A stretch of 64,000 bases of DNA from Eriocheir sinensis (taxonomy: Eukaryota > Arthropoda > Malacostraca > Decapoda > Varunidae). Location of the stretch: positions 5,844,058 to 5,908,057 of the forward strand of contig NC_066522.1 of NCBI RefSeq assembly GCF_024679095.1. The letters are read 5' to 3'. The position numbers were made by a program, and so were the translations under genes. The notes beneath the pieces are model-generated. The model was not told the origin of the DNA and did no database searches. It saw only the letters and a program-made list of their open reading frames with translations. The first letter of the stretch is position 1. Each line of letters begins with the position of its first letter. Below are positions 62,728 to 64,000 of the stretch, piece after piece.

Positions 62728-64000
62728 TGGCCCTCACCTCACTCCTATGGAATGCCCGGTCTCTCCTCAGGAAGACCCAAGAATTCCAAACCTTCCTGAA
62801 GGACACACTATCCTCGGTGGTCGGGGTGTGTGAGACCTGGCTTCCCCCCCACCTCACCCTCACCTTACCAGGGTACACTATCATCAGGGAGGATCGCCAG
62901 CAGGGATGGGGCGGTGGAGTCCTTCTTGCCCTCAAGGAGGAGCTGGTGCACACACAGCTCAGGCCTCCCAGGTGGCTGGGTGGTTGCCTGGAGGTAGCCG
63001 TTGCCAGGGTTGGGCTACAGAGGGGCTGGCTCACCGTGGCGGTGTGCTATAACCCAGGTGGAGCAGCCACCTACCAAGAGCTGGAACACTACCTCTCCTC
63101 CATTCCACCTCCAGCGTTGGTCATGGGGGACTTCAACGTCCACCACCACTGCTGGGACCCCAACCTGCCTCCATTCCACAGGCACACCCCAGGTAATGCC
63201 CTATTTCAAGCCATCCAAAACTCACCACACCGGTGCCTCCTCAGCCCACCGGGCCTGGCCACAAGATACGACCCCCACACTGGGGCAGCCTCGGTCCTAG
63301 ACCTGTACCTAGGAGACCCAGCCCTTGACACCCCAGTCTTCACAACCGGACTGTACATGGGAAGCGACCACCTCCCCATCATGGCCTCTTTCCTGCAGAC
63401 CACTCCCAGACCCCACCCGGGCTGCTTACCCAGGTGGAAATTAACAACAGCATGGACAAAATTCCAGGCAGCCCTGAAAAGCCCCCCAAATCTCCCCACC
63501 CGACCAATTGGGGAAGCAACACAAGCCTTCCACGAGACACTGGAGGCGGCAGGGCAGGCAGCCTTCCACCTCATCACCTGCCGTCGCCCAGGGAAGGCTT
63601 GGTGGAATGACGACTGCCACCAGGCGGTGCAAACACGGCGCAGAGCCTGGAACCAGTGGTGCAGAACACCAACGCCACAAGCAGGCCAGGAGTACCGCCG
63701 CCTCGACGCCATCTGCACCAAGACCATCCTCCAGGCAAAGAGGCAGGCATGGGGATCCCACTGCTCCTCCCTCTCTTTCTCTTCTTCCACCAAGAGAACA
63801 TGGGAGTTCCTACATGCCATGGAAGGCAGGAAAGGGTGACAACCACTCCCCATCAGTGACAGCTCTCAACCCCAGCTGGACGACCAGCAAAAAACTGAGG
63901 TACTGGCCACCCACTACATAGCCAAAATAGGAGTGGCTCCCACACTCCAACCACCCCAGGATCTCCACGCCTCCATAGACACAGCTATGCAAACCCCAGG
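62727..64000 (+). pseudogene. LINE ORF2 endonuclease (Jockey/R1-like), cut by window end
   Basis: ATG at 62727 overlaps the ORF1 stop as TAATG. MALTSLLWNARSLLRKTQEF, VVGVCETWLPPHL, GWGGGVLLALKEEL, LTVAVCYNPGG, ALVMGDFNVHHHCWD, VLDLYLGD and GSDHLPIMASF give the N, E, GDFN and SDH endonuclease motifs. The linker (AWWNDDCHQAVQTRRRAWNQ, then FLHAMEGRKG) follows. A TGA at 63837-63839 is in frame; the same frame then continues (SSQPQLDDQQKTEVLATHYI) to the window end. The reverse transcriptase would lie outside. Confidence 0.85.

Overview
This window looks like a repeat-dense arthropod nuclear genome, most likely a decapod crustacean. It has long introns with GT-AG splice sites, long pure microsatellites such as (TA)n, (CA)n, (GA)n and (TGAC)n, and crowded Tigger/pogo and piggyBac MITEs, RTE/CR1/Jockey-like LINEs and A-tailed SINEs. 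The species assignment is inference. I see no prokaryotic operon, CRISPR array or rRNA gene.

Two host genes can be read from the sequence, and they converge tail to tail. SSBP1 (mitochondrial single-stranded DNA-binding protein, + strand) has three coding exons at 16953-17106, 25355-25474 and 29132-29352. GTPBP3 (mitochondrial tRNA-modification GTPase, MnmE family, - strand) has six coding exons running from 58225 down to 30675. All five of its junctions keep frame and give a 542-residue protein ending in the family's FCIGK. The stop codons are about 1.3 kb apart. Both products are nuclear-encoded mitochondrial nucleic-acid proteins. A THAP-domain first exon (43334-43508, +) lies in GTPBP3 intron 3 on the opposite strand.

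Layout. 1-16.9 kb: piggyBac transposase tail, TA-flanked Tigger-type MITEs (several nested), RTE fragments, TTAA-flanked piggyBac MITEs and a nearly open LINE reverse transcriptase on the - strand. 17-29 kb: SSBP1 introns, holding a 2.35 kb Tigger with a recognisable transposase, a 1.3 kb piggyBac with its zinc-finger tail, and a LINE split by a MITE. 30-58 kb: GTPBP3 with its introns full of insertions. These include a three-level nest at 32.1-36.5 kb, a CR1-like LINE that itself carries another LINE tail (47.2-51.0 kb), and a Tigger/foldback/Tigger nest containing a 51-bp coding-frame minisatellite (53.0-56.1 kb). 58.6-60.3 kb: piggyBac MITEs, a LINE tail and G/C-rich tandem repeats. 61-64 kb: 5' half of a Jockey/R1-like LINE whose ORF1 and ORF2 overlap at TAATG; the window ends before its reverse transcriptase.

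The most informative observations are evolutionary. Several insertions can be dated relative to each other because empty sites or shared breakpoints are visible in this same window. I found no convincing new biochemical system.
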